From positions 1-64,000 of the forward strand of contig NZ_JBFWFX010000010.1 in NCBI RefSeq assembly GCF_050286925.1: a stretch of DNA of 64,000 nt. The letters are read 5' to 3'. This stretch comes from Caloranaerobacter sp050286925 (GTDB lineage: Bacteria; Bacillota; Clostridia; Tissierellales; Thermohalobacteraceae). The position numbers and the translations under genes were made by a program. This document shows positions 48,999-57,829 of this stretch, piece after piece. Position 1 is the stretch's first letter. Every line of letters starts with the position of its first letter. The notes under the pieces are model-generated. The model saw nothing but the letters and a program-made list of their open reading frames with translations, did not search any database and was not told the origin of the DNA.

Positions 48999-50171
48999 AT
49001 GGAAAATATTTTTAATATGTTATCTTATTTGAAGGAGAAAGGGTTATATCGAGGAGATTTTAAATATTTAAGTTCAGAGCAGGCTCCTAGGGTTAAGATT
49101 AATAACAAAGAAATTATTTTATTAGGTTCAAATAATTACTTAGGACTTTGTAATGATATTCGCTTGAAAGAAGTTGTTATCGATGCAGTAAATAAATATG
49201 GATTTGGTTCAGGAGGCTCAAGATTAACCACTGGGTCTTATGATTTACACAGAAAGTTAGAAGAAAAAATTGCTCATTTTAAAGGTACAGAGGCTAGTTT
49301 GGTTTTTAATACTGGCTATATGGCAAATGTAGGGATAATTTCATCTCTTTGTGACAGAAAATGGGTTGTTTTTTCAGATAGAAGCAACCATGCCAGTATT
49401 ATTGATGGCTGTTTATTAAGTGGTGCAAAACTTGTTAGATATAAACATTGCGATATGGACGACCTTGAGCGTAAAATACGAAAAAATAAAGGTAAATATA
49501 ATTTAATTGTAACTGATGGGGTATTTAGTATGGACGGGGATGTAGCACCGTTACCTGATATTATAAAATTAGCAAAAAAGTATGAAATAATTACAATGGT
49601 TGATGATGCTCATGGAGTTGGCGTTCTAGGAGAAAATGGTTCAGGTACCGTGTCATATTTTAAAGTTAATGACCAGATAGATATACAAATGGGAACATTA
49701 AGCAAAGCCGTGGGTTCTATTGGAGGATATGTGGCTGGAAAGAAATATTTTATTGATTATTTTAGAAATTTTGCTAGAAGCTTTATTTTTTCAACGGCAT
49801 TACCTCCTTCGGCTATTGCGGCATCTATTAAAGCTATTGAAATCATTGAAAAAGACAAAACTAGAAGAAAGTATCTTTTAGAAATGGCTAGCTGGTTTAA
49901 AAATAAACTTATTGAAGCAGGATTTCAAGTTACAAATACTATTACACCTATCATACCAGTGATTGTGGGAGATGCGAAAAATACAGTAAAGCTTAGTGAA
50001 AGTTTATTAGAGGAAGGAATTTATATACCAGCTATAAGACCTCCTACGGTGCCGAAGGGAACTAGTAGGTTAAGAATTTCATTGATGGCTACTCATACCT
50101 ATGATGACTTAAAATATGTAATAGATGTAATTAAGTTTCATGGAAAAAGATTAGGGATTATTGAAGGATGA
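48999..50171 (+). CDS. bioF: 8-amino-7-oxononanoate synthase BioF (AONS/KBL family)
   Basis: 390 residues of the pyridoxal-phosphate alpha-oxoamine synthase family: LGSNNYLGLCND, TGSYDLHRKLEEKIA, DDAHGVGVLGENG and MGTLSKAVGSIGGYVAG with the PLP lysine. It condenses pimeloyl-ACP/CoA with alanine. The following bioH-like and bioC genes make BioF more likely than 2-amino-3-ketobutyrate ligase. The ATG at 48999 follows AGAGG; the upstream ATG at 48972 lies in the repeat's right end. Confidence 0.92.
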   Translation: MENIFNMLSYLKEKGLYRGDFKYLSSEQAPRVKINNKEIILLGSNNYLGLCNDIRLKEVVIDAVNKYGFGSGGSRLTTGSYDLHRKLEEKIAHFKGTEASLVFNTGYMANVGIISSLCDRKWVVFSDRSNHASIIDGCLLSGAKLVRYKHCDMDDLERKIRKNKGKYNLIVTDGVFSMDGDVAPLPDIIKLAKKYEIITMVDDAHGVGVLGENGSGTVSYFKVNDQIDIQMGTLSKAVGSIGGYVAGKKYFIDYFRNFARSFIFSTALPPSAIAASIKAIEIIEKDKTRRKYLLEMASWFKNKLIEAGFQVTNTITPIIPVIVGDAKNTVKLSESLLEEGIYIPAIRPPTVPKGTSRLRISLMATHTYDDLKYVIDVIKFHGKRLGIIEG

Positions 50172-50175
50172 TTTT

Positions 50176-50922
50176 ATGAGAGAATATTTAATAATATTAT
50201 CAGGCTGGGCAGTTCATAGGTTTGTTTGGGTACCTATTTGTAATTTATTAAAAGAAGATTATGAAGTAATTATTATAGATTGGAATGATGTTGAATTATT
50301 AGATGAATTTAAACAGAAAGTTATTACTGTCCTAAAAGGAAGGAATATCTGTAAGTTTTCAATTATAGGATGGTCTTTAGGTTCTTTGGTAGCAATAGAA
50401 GTAGCAACTAGTTATTCTTTTCAAATTGATAATATGATTCTTATTAGTGGTACGAGTAAATTTGTACGGGATCAAACAGATAATTACAATATTGGATGGC
50501 ACAAAAAAATTCTTGATAGAATGATTTATATGCTAAAAGAGTATCCTGAAGAAACTTTAAGAAGATTTTATAAAAACCTTTTTAGCAAAGAAGAAGTAAA
50601 AAATGGTTATTATGATTGTTTTATCGAAAAATTAGCTCTTTTTAATAAAAAGGGTTCAATAGAGTCTTTAGCTTTAGGCTTAGAATATTTAAGGCTCAAA
50701 GATTTAAGAAACCAAATTAGTGGTCTAAATGTGCCAGTATTATTAATACATGGTGAAGAGGATTTAATTTGTCCTATTGAGGCTTCTGAATATATAAAGA
50801 TTAATTTAAAAAAATCTAGATTAGTGCCATTCATTAAAACAGGGCATATGCCATTTTATACAAAACCAAATCAATGTTATGAAATTATTAAAAATTATAT
50901 GTTAGGTGGAGAGGGAAGATAA
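50176..50922 (+). CDS. bioH: BioH-type alpha/beta hydrolase (pimeloyl-ACP methyl ester esterase candidate)
   Basis: 248 residues. The nucleophile elbow IIGWSLGSLVA, the acid in LLIHGEEDLICP and the histidine in KTGHMPFYT form the Ser-Asp-His triad. LSGWAVHRFVW near the N terminus recalls BioH/BioG (SGWGM-). Placed between bioF and bioC it should release pimeloyl-ACP from its methyl ester. Another esterase of the same fold cannot be ruled out by sequence alone. AAGGATG precedes the ATG. Confidence 0.85.
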   Translation: MREYLIILSGWAVHRFVWVPICNLLKEDYEVIIIDWNDVELLDEFKQKVITVLKGRNICKFSIIGWSLGSLVAIEVATSYSFQIDNMILISGTSKFVRDQTDNYNIGWHKKILDRMIYMLKEYPEETLRRFYKNLFSKEEVKNGYYDCFIEKLALFNKKGSIESLALGLEYLRLKDLRNQISGLNVPVLLIHGEEDLICPIEASEYIKINLKKSRLVPFIKTGHMPFYTKPNQCYEIIKNYMLGGEGR

Positions 50923-50923
50923 G

Positions 50924-51739
50924 ATGATTGATAAAGAAAAACTAAGAAGAAGATTCAGTAGAAATGTTAAGAATTATGATAAATATGCTAATATACAAAA
51001 AAAGATGGGGGATACTCTTGTTAATCATATTAAAAATGATAGTTTACATATAAAAAGTATATTAGAAATTGGATGTGGAACAGGATATGTTACTAAAAGG
51101 TTAATAAATGATTTTCCGAATGCACAAATTACTGCAGTAGATATTGCACCAGGGATGATTGAGCATGTGAAATCTAATATCCAATATGACCATGTAAATT
51201 TTATTTGTGGAGATATTGAAGAAATGGATTTAAAGGGTAAGTATGATTTAATTATATCGAATGCAACTTTTCAATGGTTTAATTATTTAGAAAAGACAAC
51301 TAATAAATTGATTGGGTTACTTAATACAAATGGTATTTTGTGTTTTTCAATCTTTGGCAAAGATACATTTAAAGAGCTACGTGAAGCTTTTCATAAAGCT
51401 AAGAATGCACTTGAAATAAGTGAGCCAGTTTCACCTAGTCAACCTTTTTATTCCCTAAAAGAGCTATATGATATATGCAATAATATAATAACTAGAAATA
51501 ATCTGGATGATATAAAGATTGATTTCTTAGAATCTTATGAGTATGAATATTTTAATTGTTGTACAGACTTTTTGTATTCAATAAAAAAAATTGGTGCTAA
51601 TAATAGTCAAAGTGGAAGAAACATAACTACTCCTGATTTTATAGAAAAAGTTATTGATATTTATGACAAAGATTATCAGAAAGATGGTAAAGTTGTAGCA
51701 ACTTATCATATATTATATGTTTATATAAAACTTATATAG
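50924..51739 (+). CDS. bioC: Malonyl-ACP O-methyltransferase BioC
   Basis: 271 residues. RRRFSRNVKNYDKYANIQKKMG (in part) at the N terminus is typical for BioC; the SAM site is ILEIGCGTGYVTKRL, followed by DIAPGMIEH and IISNATFQWF. BioC methylates malonyl-ACP so that fatty-acid synthase treats it as a primer. It starts one base after the bioH stop behind GAGAGGG. bioA, bioD and bioB are not in the window. The operon ends at a bidirectional terminator. Confidence 0.93.
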   Translation: MIDKEKLRRRFSRNVKNYDKYANIQKKMGDTLVNHIKNDSLHIKSILEIGCGTGYVTKRLINDFPNAQITAVDIAPGMIEHVKSNIQYDHVNFICGDIEEMDLKGKYDLIISNATFQWFNYLEKTTNKLIGLLNTNGILCFSIFGKDTFKELREAFHKAKNALEISEPVSPSQPFYSLKELYDICNNIITRNNLDDIKIDFLESYEYEYFNCCTDFLYSIKKIGANNSQSGRNITTPDFIEKVIDIYDKDYQKDGKVVATYHILYVYIKLI

Positions 51740-51773
51740 GGCTAAATAACAAATGTTTGGTAAAAATAATAAA

Positions 51774-51806
51774 GGGCAGAGGTTTCATTTTAAATCTCTG
51801 CCTTTT
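51774..51806. terminator. Bidirectional terminator between bioC and the D-serine dehydratase gene
   Basis: GGGCAGAG/CTCTGCC with a 14-base loop, T-run on the right and A-run on the left, so it can stop transcription from both sides. It includes the last codons of the minus-strand gene. Confidence 0.85.
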
Positions 51807-53143
51807 TTATAATATTCATTCATAACCTCCTTAGGTACCAGACTTCCTCCAGTAGCCCATGCAATATGAGTTGCATTTGACATCTTACCATACAATCCAT
51901 TTTTCTTTAGAAATTCTTCCAAAGAGCTGCTTTTGAGTAAATCAATTACACCTGGTATTCCAGCCAAAGCTGAAGGTTCTAAGTATATATTTTCATTGTC
52001 TGCTAAGGTACTGAGAAGCCTATAAAGCTTATCATCTTCAACAGTATATATACCACTAATTAAGTTTCTTAATGTTTTTCCAACAAAGCCAGAAGGTCTT
52101 CCAACTGCAAGACCGTCAGCTTCAGTTATATTGTCAATTCCAAAGTCTTGAACAGATATTTCATTATGCTTATCAGTTAATAAACCCAAAAGCATACATG
52201 GAGAATGAGTTGGTTCAGCAAAGAAGCAATGGACATTATCTTTAAATAACAGCTTAAGTCCAAAGGCAATTCCACCAGGCCCTCCACCAACACCACAGGG
52301 TAAATATACGAATAAAGGATGCTTACTATCTACAATTATATTCATTTCTTCAAGCTGTTTCTTTAGTCTTATTGCTGCAACGCTATAGCCGAGGAAAAGG
52401 TCTTTAGAATTTTCATCATCTATAAAATAACTCATAGGATTTGAATTAGATAATTTTCTGCCTTCTTCTACAGCCTTACTGTAATCTGATTCATATTCTA
52501 TAACTTTTACTCCTTTACTCCTCAACAAGTCCTTTTTCCACTTTTTGGCGTCGGCAGACATGTGAACAACTACCTTAAAACCTAATTTTGCACTCATAAT
52601 ACCAATACTAAGCCCTAAATTTCCAGTAGAACCAACCTGTATAGTATATTGATTAAAAAATTCTCTAAATTTATCACTATCCATAATTGAATAATCATCA
52701 TCTAAGCTTAACATATTATGCTTTATTACTAATTCTTCTGCATACTTTAGTACTTCATAAATCCCACCTCTTGCTTTAATAGAGCCTGCTATAGCAAGAT
52801 GAGAGTCGCATTTTAATAGCATACGTCCGGGAATTTTTACTTCAAACATTTTTTCCAAGACTTCTTGCATTTTAGGAATTCTAACTAATGGAGATTCTAT
52901 TATTCCATTTAAATCCTTCGTTTCAGGAAAAAGCTTGGATATGAGTGGAGCAAAACGGTTTAATCTTTCTTCGGCATCCTTAACATCCTTTTCATTTAAT
53001 GAGATATTTTTAATTGCTATATCGAATTTTTCATATTTTGGATTTATCCAGAACACTTCTTTAGTATAAATTATGTCATTCAGCAGCGGAAATTCCTGTA
53101 TCCATTCTTTTGTACTTTTTCCAGCTATCAACTTATCTTCCAT
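51785..53143 (-). CDS. dsdA: D-serine dehydratase (PLP-dependent)
   Basis: 452 residues, fold type II PLP enzyme: CDSHLAIAGSIKARGGIYEVL (in part, lysine in SIKARGG), VGSTGNLGLSIGIM for phosphate binding, PCGVGGGPGGIAFGLKLL and EADGLAVGRPSGFVG. These are the DsdA signatures. It deaminates D-serine to pyruvate and ammonia in the cytoplasm. The ATG at 53143 follows AGAGGTG; nine bases upstream a GTG overlaps that site. No dsdR-type regulator or transporter is adjacent. Confidence 0.93.
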   Translation of the reverse strand: MEDKLIAGKSTKEWIQEFPLLNDIIYTKEVFWINPKYEKFDIAIKNISLNEKDVKDAEERLNRFAPLISKLFPETKDLNGIIESPLVRIPKMQEVLEKMFEVKIPGRMLLKCDSHLAIAGSIKARGGIYEVLKYAEELVIKHNMLSLDDDYSIMDSDKFREFFNQYTIQVGSTGNLGLSIGIMSAKLGFKVVVHMSADAKKWKKDLLRSKGVKVIEYESDYSKAVEEGRKLSNSNPMSYFIDDENSKDLFLGYSVAAIRLKKQLEEMNIIVDSKHPLFVYLPCGVGGGPGGIAFGLKLLFKDNVHCFFAEPTHSPCMLLGLLTDKHNEISVQDFGIDNITEADGLAVGRPSGFVGKTLRNLISGIYTVEDDKLYRLLSTLADNENIYLEPSALAGIPGVIDLLKSSSLEEFLKKNGLYGKMSNATHIAWATGGSLVPKEVMNEYYKKGRDLK

Positions 53144-53618
53144 AGTAAGCACCTCTTTTCTTTTTGTTTTTCATAAGCTGTTAGCAAAATATCTAATATA
53201 ATTAGAAAAGTATTGTCTTTAAAGATTTTTATCTGGCATCGGTGAATTCCTTCTAAGAATGAATGTTTTTTTTGAAAAATTATACATTTTAATAGTTTTT
53301 CATTACTTACTTTCTATGTGTGTTCAGGGCTAGAGATATGCCTTACATATTCATAGTTTTGTCTTATATAATTATTGAAACGCTAAGATAAATGAAATTG
53401 TTATCTTTGATTAATTTTTTATATCTCTTAAGCAATTTTTTACTTATAAAGCTATCTAATGATTTGTTAACAGGATTTTTTATATTGATTCTTTTTCACA
53501 TTTTGTAACTTCCTGCAAATATATTTACGAACTAGATATTATTAAGTTTTAAAAACAGTACATTTTTTTGTAATACTTATATGTAATATTGTTTATTTAT
53601 GTTAAATAATCATAATTA
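53144..53618. other. Long AT-rich gap upstream of dsdA
   Basis: No open frame of note on either strand and no T-box, S-box or other leader motif that I recognise. The dsdA promoter should be here. An imperfect dyad around GAATTCCTTCTAAGAATGAATG (about 53244-53265, in part) is the only local structure noticed. Confidence 0.5.
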
Positions 53619-53649
53619 AAGCACCTAGATTAAATTAATCTAGGTGCTT
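53619..53649. terminator. Palindrome downstream of hydG
   Basis: AAGCACCTAGATTAA and TTAATCTAGGTGCTT form a nearly perfect palindrome just past the hydG stop. On the minus strand the following bases are TTAATTATG, a weak T-run, so termination is probable but not canonical. Confidence 0.7.
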
Positions 53650-53653
53650 AAGA

Positions 53654-55072
53654 TTAGAATCTAAGGTCTCTTTCACCATTTTCTATTCTTTCTAAATACT
53701 TAATTGTGGCTTTTCTTGCAGATTCCTTAGGTATTTGTTTTAAAGCTTCTTCTATAGTTTTTCTTCCAAGTTCTTTTAATTCTTCATCAGCATAATCTAG
53801 TAAGAATTCTTTAAAAGTTAATAATGCATTAGGTAGACATACATTATGAATTTGTCCAGATTTAGCTAGTGCCATGAATCTTTCGCCAGTTCTTCCTTCT
53901 CTGTAGCAAGCTGTACAGTAGCTTGGTATATAACCAGATTTGCATAAGCTTTTTAAAATTTCTATTGGAGAACGATGATCTTCTACTTCAAATTGAGGTT
54001 TCTCATCATCGTGATGTTTGTGCATATATTCTTCAACGTAACCTCCTACACCTGTGCATGAACCTGCACTAATTTGTGATATACCAAGAGATATAACTTC
54101 ATCTCTATACTTTGGTGCTTCTCTAGTTGAAAGTATCATTCCAGTATAAGGTACAGCTAATCTGATAATTGCAACAATCTTTTTGAAATCATCATCTGAA
54201 ACAAGATATGGGTAGTTATTGATATCAACACCTTCTGCAGGTCTTAATCTTGGAACAGATATTGTATGAGGACCTACCCCATAAACGCTATCAAGATGTT
54301 CAGCATGCATTAGTAGTGCGATTGTTTCGTATTTATAATCATAAAGTCCATAAAGAACACCTAAGCCTACATCATCAATTCCTGCTTGAAAAGCTCTGTC
54401 CATAGCTGTTGTGTGCCAGTTATAATCATGTTTAGGTCCTTTTGGATGAACTTTTTCATATGTTGGTTTATGATATGTTTCCTGGAATAAGATGTATGTT
54501 CCTATTTCAGCTTCTTTTAATCTCTTATAATTTTCTACAGTTGTAGCTGCTATATTAACATTAATTCTTCTAATACTTCCATTATCAAATTTTATTGAAT
54601 AAATAGTTTTTATACAATCGATTATATAATCTAAAGTACAATTTACAGGGTCTTCACCTGCCTCTAAAGCTAGTCTCTTATGTCCTAAAGACTCTAGAAC
54701 TTTAACTTCTTCTTCAAGTTCTTTCATAGTTAGCTTCTTTCTTTTAAAGTTTTTATTTGAATGTTTATATCCGCAATATTCACAGTTATTAACGCAATAA
54801 TTGCTTACATATAAAGGTGCAAAAAGAACTATTCTTTTACCATATATTGTTTCTTTAATATGTCTTGCTGTCTTGAACATTTCTTCTAGTATATCTTCAT
54901 CTTCTATATTAAGTAATACAGCTGCTTCTCTATGAGTTAATCCTTTACATTCTTTTGCTTTTTCTAGAATGCTTCTAACATACTCTTTATCTTGTGCTTT
55001 TTTCTTACCGTATTCTATAGATTCAATAATTTCAGAATGAATTATAAAATCTTCGGCTCTATATTCTTTCAT
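53654..55072 (-). CDS. hydG: [FeFe]-hydrogenase H-cluster maturase HydG (radical SAM tyrosine lyase)
   Basis: 472 residues. The radical SAM cluster motif is YCVNNCEYCGY (CxxxCxxC). TYHKPTYEKVHPKGPKHDYN (in part) and the C-terminal CTACYREGRTGERFM, holding the second cluster cysteines, are typical of HydG rather than ThiH. It splits tyrosine to make the CO and CN ligands of the hydrogenase active site. It lies behind a small TM1266-type regulator in one operon. hydE, hydF and the hydrogenase are not in the window. Confidence 0.95.
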   Translation of the reverse strand: MKEYRAEDFIIHSEIIESIEYGKKKAQDKEYVRSILEKAKECKGLTHREAAVLLNIEDEDILEEMFKTARHIKETIYGKRIVLFAPLYVSNYCVNNCEYCGYKHSNKNFKRKKLTMKELEEEVKVLESLGHKRLALEAGEDPVNCTLDYIIDCIKTIYSIKFDNGSIRRINVNIAATTVENYKRLKEAEIGTYILFQETYHKPTYEKVHPKGPKHDYNWHTTAMDRAFQAGIDDVGLGVLYGLYDYKYETIALLMHAEHLDSVYGVGPHTISVPRLRPAEGVDINNYPYLVSDDDFKKIVAIIRLAVPYTGMILSTREAPKYRDEVISLGISQISAGSCTGVGGYVEEYMHKHHDDEKPQFEVEDHRSPIEILKSLCKSGYIPSYCTACYREGRTGERFMALAKSGQIHNVCLPNALLTFKEFLLDYADEELKELGRKTIEEALKQIPKESARKATIKYLERIENGERDLRF

Positions 55073-55128
55073 TTTAAGACCCCCTATAGATTAATTAGAT
55101 TTAAGAGAAACTATTTAGAAATATTAAG

Positions 55129-55383
55129 TTACATTATTTTAACTTTTGTTAATGCTGATTTAACATTTACGCCTTTTACTTTTCCGAGTTTTCCTGTCAT
55201 AGCACTTATTTCATCAGAAGTTCCATCAACTATCAGAGAAATCACAGAAATATTTTTTTCTCTATACGGTACTCCCATTCTTCCAATAATAATGTTTGCA
55301 TAGTCGTGGAGTATTGAGTTTACTTTATCTGCATTTTCTATATTTTCTATAACAATACCTACAACGCCTATTCTATTTTTCAT
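55129..55383 (-). CDS. TM1266-family iron-only hydrogenase system regulator
   Basis: 84 residues of a ferredoxin-like (ACT/NikR-C-like) fold: RIGVVGIVIENIENADKVN, IIGRMGVPYREKNISVISLI and SDEISAMTGKLGKVKGVNVK. The RMG-PY motif is characteristic of the TM1266 family, found next to [FeFe]-hydrogenase maturation genes. The start at 55383 follows AGGAGGTG. It is the first gene downstream of a long leader with a terminator hairpin, and hydG follows it by about 56 bases. Confidence 0.9.
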   Translation of the reverse strand: MKNRIGVVGIVIENIENADKVNSILHDYANIIIGRMGVPYREKNISVISLIVDGTSDEISAMTGKLGKVKGVNVKSALTKVKIM

Positions 55384-55398
55384 AGTACACCTCCTTAC

Positions 55399-55431
55399 AA
55401 AAAAACCTCCCGTAAAATACGGAAGGTTTTT
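55399..55431 (-). terminator. Leader terminator (attenuator) ahead of the hyd operon
   Basis: On the minus strand AAAAACCTTCCGT/ACGGGAGGTTTTT (one mismatch-wobble pair) with a short loop is followed by a T-run, and ends about 16 bases before the start codon of the regulator gene. A terminator inside a leader implies readthrough control. Confidence 0.8.
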
Positions 55432-55629
55432 ACATACACTAGTCAAAAGCCTATTTCTACCATTTACTATACTAAAAATCAACACCATGTAAAGCAACAT
55501 ATAGGCACTATGAAAATCGTGTTATGACTCCTTCCCCTTTTACTCGGAAAATCCTCGTAATTAGGTTGGATTTTTAATTATCCACTATGACGGAAAACCA
55601 TCATAGCAGAATTATTTGTTACTATTATA
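55432..55629 (-). ncRNA. Candidate structured leader RNA (riboswitch-like) of the hyd operon
   Basis: A near-consensus promoter on the minus strand (TAGACA at 55652-55647, 17-base spacer, TATAAT at 55629-55624) starts a leader of about 230 bases. It contains CTATGATGG/CCGTCATAG, GGAT/ATCC, ATGT/ACAT and GCCTAT/ATAGGC (55501-55506 with 55449-55454) pairings before the terminator. The sequence does not match any riboswitch core I know (no TPP, SAM, FMN, lysine, cobalamin, Moco or c-di-GMP motif). Promoter, long folded leader, terminator and gene together suggest a ligand- or protein-controlled attenuator. Confidence 0.55.
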
Positions 55630-55706
55630 ACAAATATACAAGCTGTTGTCTATATATTCGAATAATTTAACACATTATAAAAAATGAACTTAATTACTAA
55701 AAGAAC

Positions 55707-56180
55707 TTATTTAACATTATACATTCCATGGCTATTCATATAGTCAAAAAGTTCTTTTCCATGCTGTTGTTCGTCTTGTTGTATATGTTGAAGTGCTTGC
55801 CTAATAGTTGGATTTACACATTCAAATATTACAGTATCATAAGTTCCAGATACATATTTTTCAGTAGATAATAAATCGCTACATAAAACTTTATCTTTCT
55901 GATTATTCATAGTACTTTGTATATTAGTTTGTTGTGTTTGCCCTCCTTGAGGCATAGGTTGTTGATTTGGTTGTGGATGATTGAGATTAGGCTGTTGACC
56001 ATTGAGTATTTGGTTAATGATGTCATAATGATGTTGTTCTTCAGTTGCAATTTTACTAAATAGCTGCTTTAATTGTGGGTCCTGTGCTTGACTAGCGTAA
56101 TTTTGATATTTTTTAACGCATGTTTCTTCTTGATTTTTTTGGTCTTCTAAAAGCATTCTTTCTTTTTGACTGAGTTGCAT
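55707..56180 (-). CDS. Spore coat protein, CotF-like ferritin-fold
   Basis: 157 residues. Two helical blocks flank a Gln/Pro/Asn-rich linker (about residues 63-95). The N-terminal block has QEETCVKKYQNYASQAQDP then LFSKIATEEQHHYDIINQIL, the C-terminal block has CSDLLSTEKYVSGTYDTVIF and LQHIQQDEQQHGKELFDYM, as in the coat F family. Likely exposed in the spore coat. The ATG at 56180 is chosen for its GGAGGTGA about ten bases upstream. It is monocistronic. Confidence 0.85.
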   Translation of the reverse strand: MQLSQKERMLLEDQKNQEETCVKKYQNYASQAQDPQLKQLFSKIATEEQHHYDIINQILNGQQPNLNHPQPNQQPMPQGGQTQQTNIQSTMNNQKDKVLCSDLLSTEKYVSGTYDTVIFECVNPTIRQALQHIQQDEQQHGKELFDYMNSHGMYNVK

Positions 56181-56239
56181 TTGTATTAAATCACCTCCCA
56201 ATAATAATTTTAAACAAGGAGGTGGAAATTATTCATAAA

Positions 56240-57364
56240 TTATTTTAAGTTTAATGTTAAATCACTAATAATGTCTTCAACATCTTCAATACCTACTGAA
56301 AGTCTAACTAATGTATCAGTTATACCTAGTTTAGCCCTAATTTCTGCTGGAATTGAAGCATGAGTCATTTTAGCAGGAACAGAAATTAGGCTTTCAACTC
56401 CTCCAAGACTTTCTGCTAGTGTAATTATTTTTAAATTTGATAGTAGTTTATTTAGATATTCTTCATTAACAACTTCGAATGAAATCATTCCACCAAATTT
56501 TTTCATTTGCATGATTTTATTTTCATTTGCTTCAATACCTGGATAATATATTTTTTTGACCCATTCTTGTTCTTTAAGCCAATTTACTATTTTTTCAGCA
56601 TTTTCACAGTGTCTATCCATACGTACATGTAGCGTCTTAATACCTTTAATTAAAAGCCAACTATCAAATGGACCAAGTATTGCACCTACTGAATTTTGAA
56701 TAAAATGCATTTTACTTCCTAGTTCTTCATTATTTACAATAACTAAACCTGCGACTAAGTCACTATGACCACCTAGATATTTTGTTGCACTGTGAATAAC
56801 AATATCTGCTCCTAGCTTAATAGGTTTTTGCAGGTATGGAGTCATAAATGTATTATCAACAATAAGAAGTAAATTATTTTCTTTTGCTATTTTAGAAACT
56901 TCTTTAATATCTGTTAATTTCATTAGAGGGTTTGTAGGTGTTTCTATATAGATAGCTTTTGTGTTTTTTCTTATATATTTAGATATATTGTTTATATCAT
57001 TAGTATTAATAAAATCATATTCTAAACCAAGATTTTTAAAAACTTTATCTACAACTCTAAACGTTCCTCCATAAACATCATCACTTAAAATTATATGGTC
57101 GCCTGATTTAAATAACATAAAAACTGAAGATATAGCTGCCATACCAGAACTAAATGCAAAACCTCTAAAGCCGCCTTCTAAATCTGAAATTAATTTTTCT
57201 AAAGCTTCACGTGTTGGATTACCTGTCCTTGAGTATTCATATCCGCTGTGCTGCCCAACTTCTTTTTGACGATACGTTGAAGTTTGATAAATAGGAACAG
57301 TAACTGCTCCTGTTTTTTCATCTCCATCTATACCTCCATGAATTACAAGTGAATTGAATTTCAT
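56240..57364 (-). CDS. mccB: Cystathionine gamma-lyase/gamma-synthase (PLP, trans-sulfuration)
   Basis: 374 residues of the Cys/Met metabolism PLP family: VPIYQTSTYRQ, GYEYSRTGNPTREALE, FSSGMAAISSVF, IETPTNPLMKLTDI and SATKYLGGHSDLVAG with the PLP lysine. The residues do not settle whether it acts as lyase or synthase, but its place after yrrT and luxS parallels the Bacillus methionine-to-cysteine operon, in which MccB cleaves cystathionine or homocysteine. AAAGGAGG precedes the start at 57364. Confidence 0.88.
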   Translation of the reverse strand: MKFNSLVIHGGIDGDEKTGAVTVPIYQTSTYRQKEVGQHSGYEYSRTGNPTREALEKLISDLEGGFRGFAFSSGMAAISSVFMLFKSGDHIILSDDVYGGTFRVVDKVFKNLGLEYDFINTNDINNISKYIRKNTKAIYIETPTNPLMKLTDIKEVSKIAKENNLLLIVDNTFMTPYLQKPIKLGADIVIHSATKYLGGHSDLVAGLVIVNNEELGSKMHFIQNSVGAILGPFDSWLLIKGIKTLHVRMDRHCENAEKIVNWLKEQEWVKKIYYPGIEANENKIMQMKKFGGMISFEVVNEEYLNKLLSNLKIITLAESLGGVESLISVPAKMTHASIPAEIRAKLGITDTLVRLSVGIEDVEDIISDLTLNLK

Positions 57365-57365
57365 T

Positions 57366-57827
57366 TTATTCCTCCTTTTCATATTTTTCTTTAAGACCTT
57401 TTAATACTTTCTTAGAATATTCTTTAGCTCCAAATAAAGACATATCTTTATAATTCCCACATTGTACTGGATTTACTGCTGGAATTTCTTTAGCTAATAG
57501 AATTTTCTCTAAAGACTTTATAAGTGCATGTGCTACTTCGTTTTCATTTATTTCACCTACTATTATTAGATAAAAACCAGTTCTGCATCCCATAGGAGAT
57601 ATGTCTACAACATTATCAAGTTCTTCTCTAATAAAACCTGCTAATAAGTGTTCTATTGCATGAATAGCTCCAGTAGGTATTGCTTCAACATTAGGCTGTG
57701 TAAATCTTAAATCAAACTTTGAAATACTATCTCCTTTAGGTGTTGTAATAACGCCACATTTTCTTACATATGGAGCTTTTACTTTAGTATGGTCTAGTGT
57801 AAAGCTTTCAACAATTATATTTTCCAT
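57366..57827 (-). CDS. luxS: S-ribosylhomocysteine lyase LuxS
   Basis: 153 residues. Zinc and substrate motifs are clear: LDHTKVKAPYVRKCG, GAIHAIEHLLAGFIRE (HxxEH) and ISPMGCRTGFYLI. It splits S-ribosylhomocysteine to homocysteine and the autoinducer-2 precursor. It lies between yrrT and the mccB-like gene with gaps of one to two bases. mtnN, which supplies its substrate, is not in this operon. Start at 57827 behind AAGGAG. Confidence 0.95.
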   Translation of the reverse strand: MENIIVESFTLDHTKVKAPYVRKCGVITTPKGDSISKFDLRFTQPNVEAIPTGAIHAIEHLLAGFIREELDNVVDISPMGCRTGFYLIIVGEINENEVAHALIKSLEKILLAKEIPAVNPVQCGNYKDMSLFGAKEYSKKVLKGLKEKYEKEE

Positions 57828-57829
57828 AT

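Noticed and set aside
53144..53618. T-box or other leader upstream of dsdA
   Set aside because: No T-box sequence (TGGNACCGCG type), specifier loop or terminator could be found.
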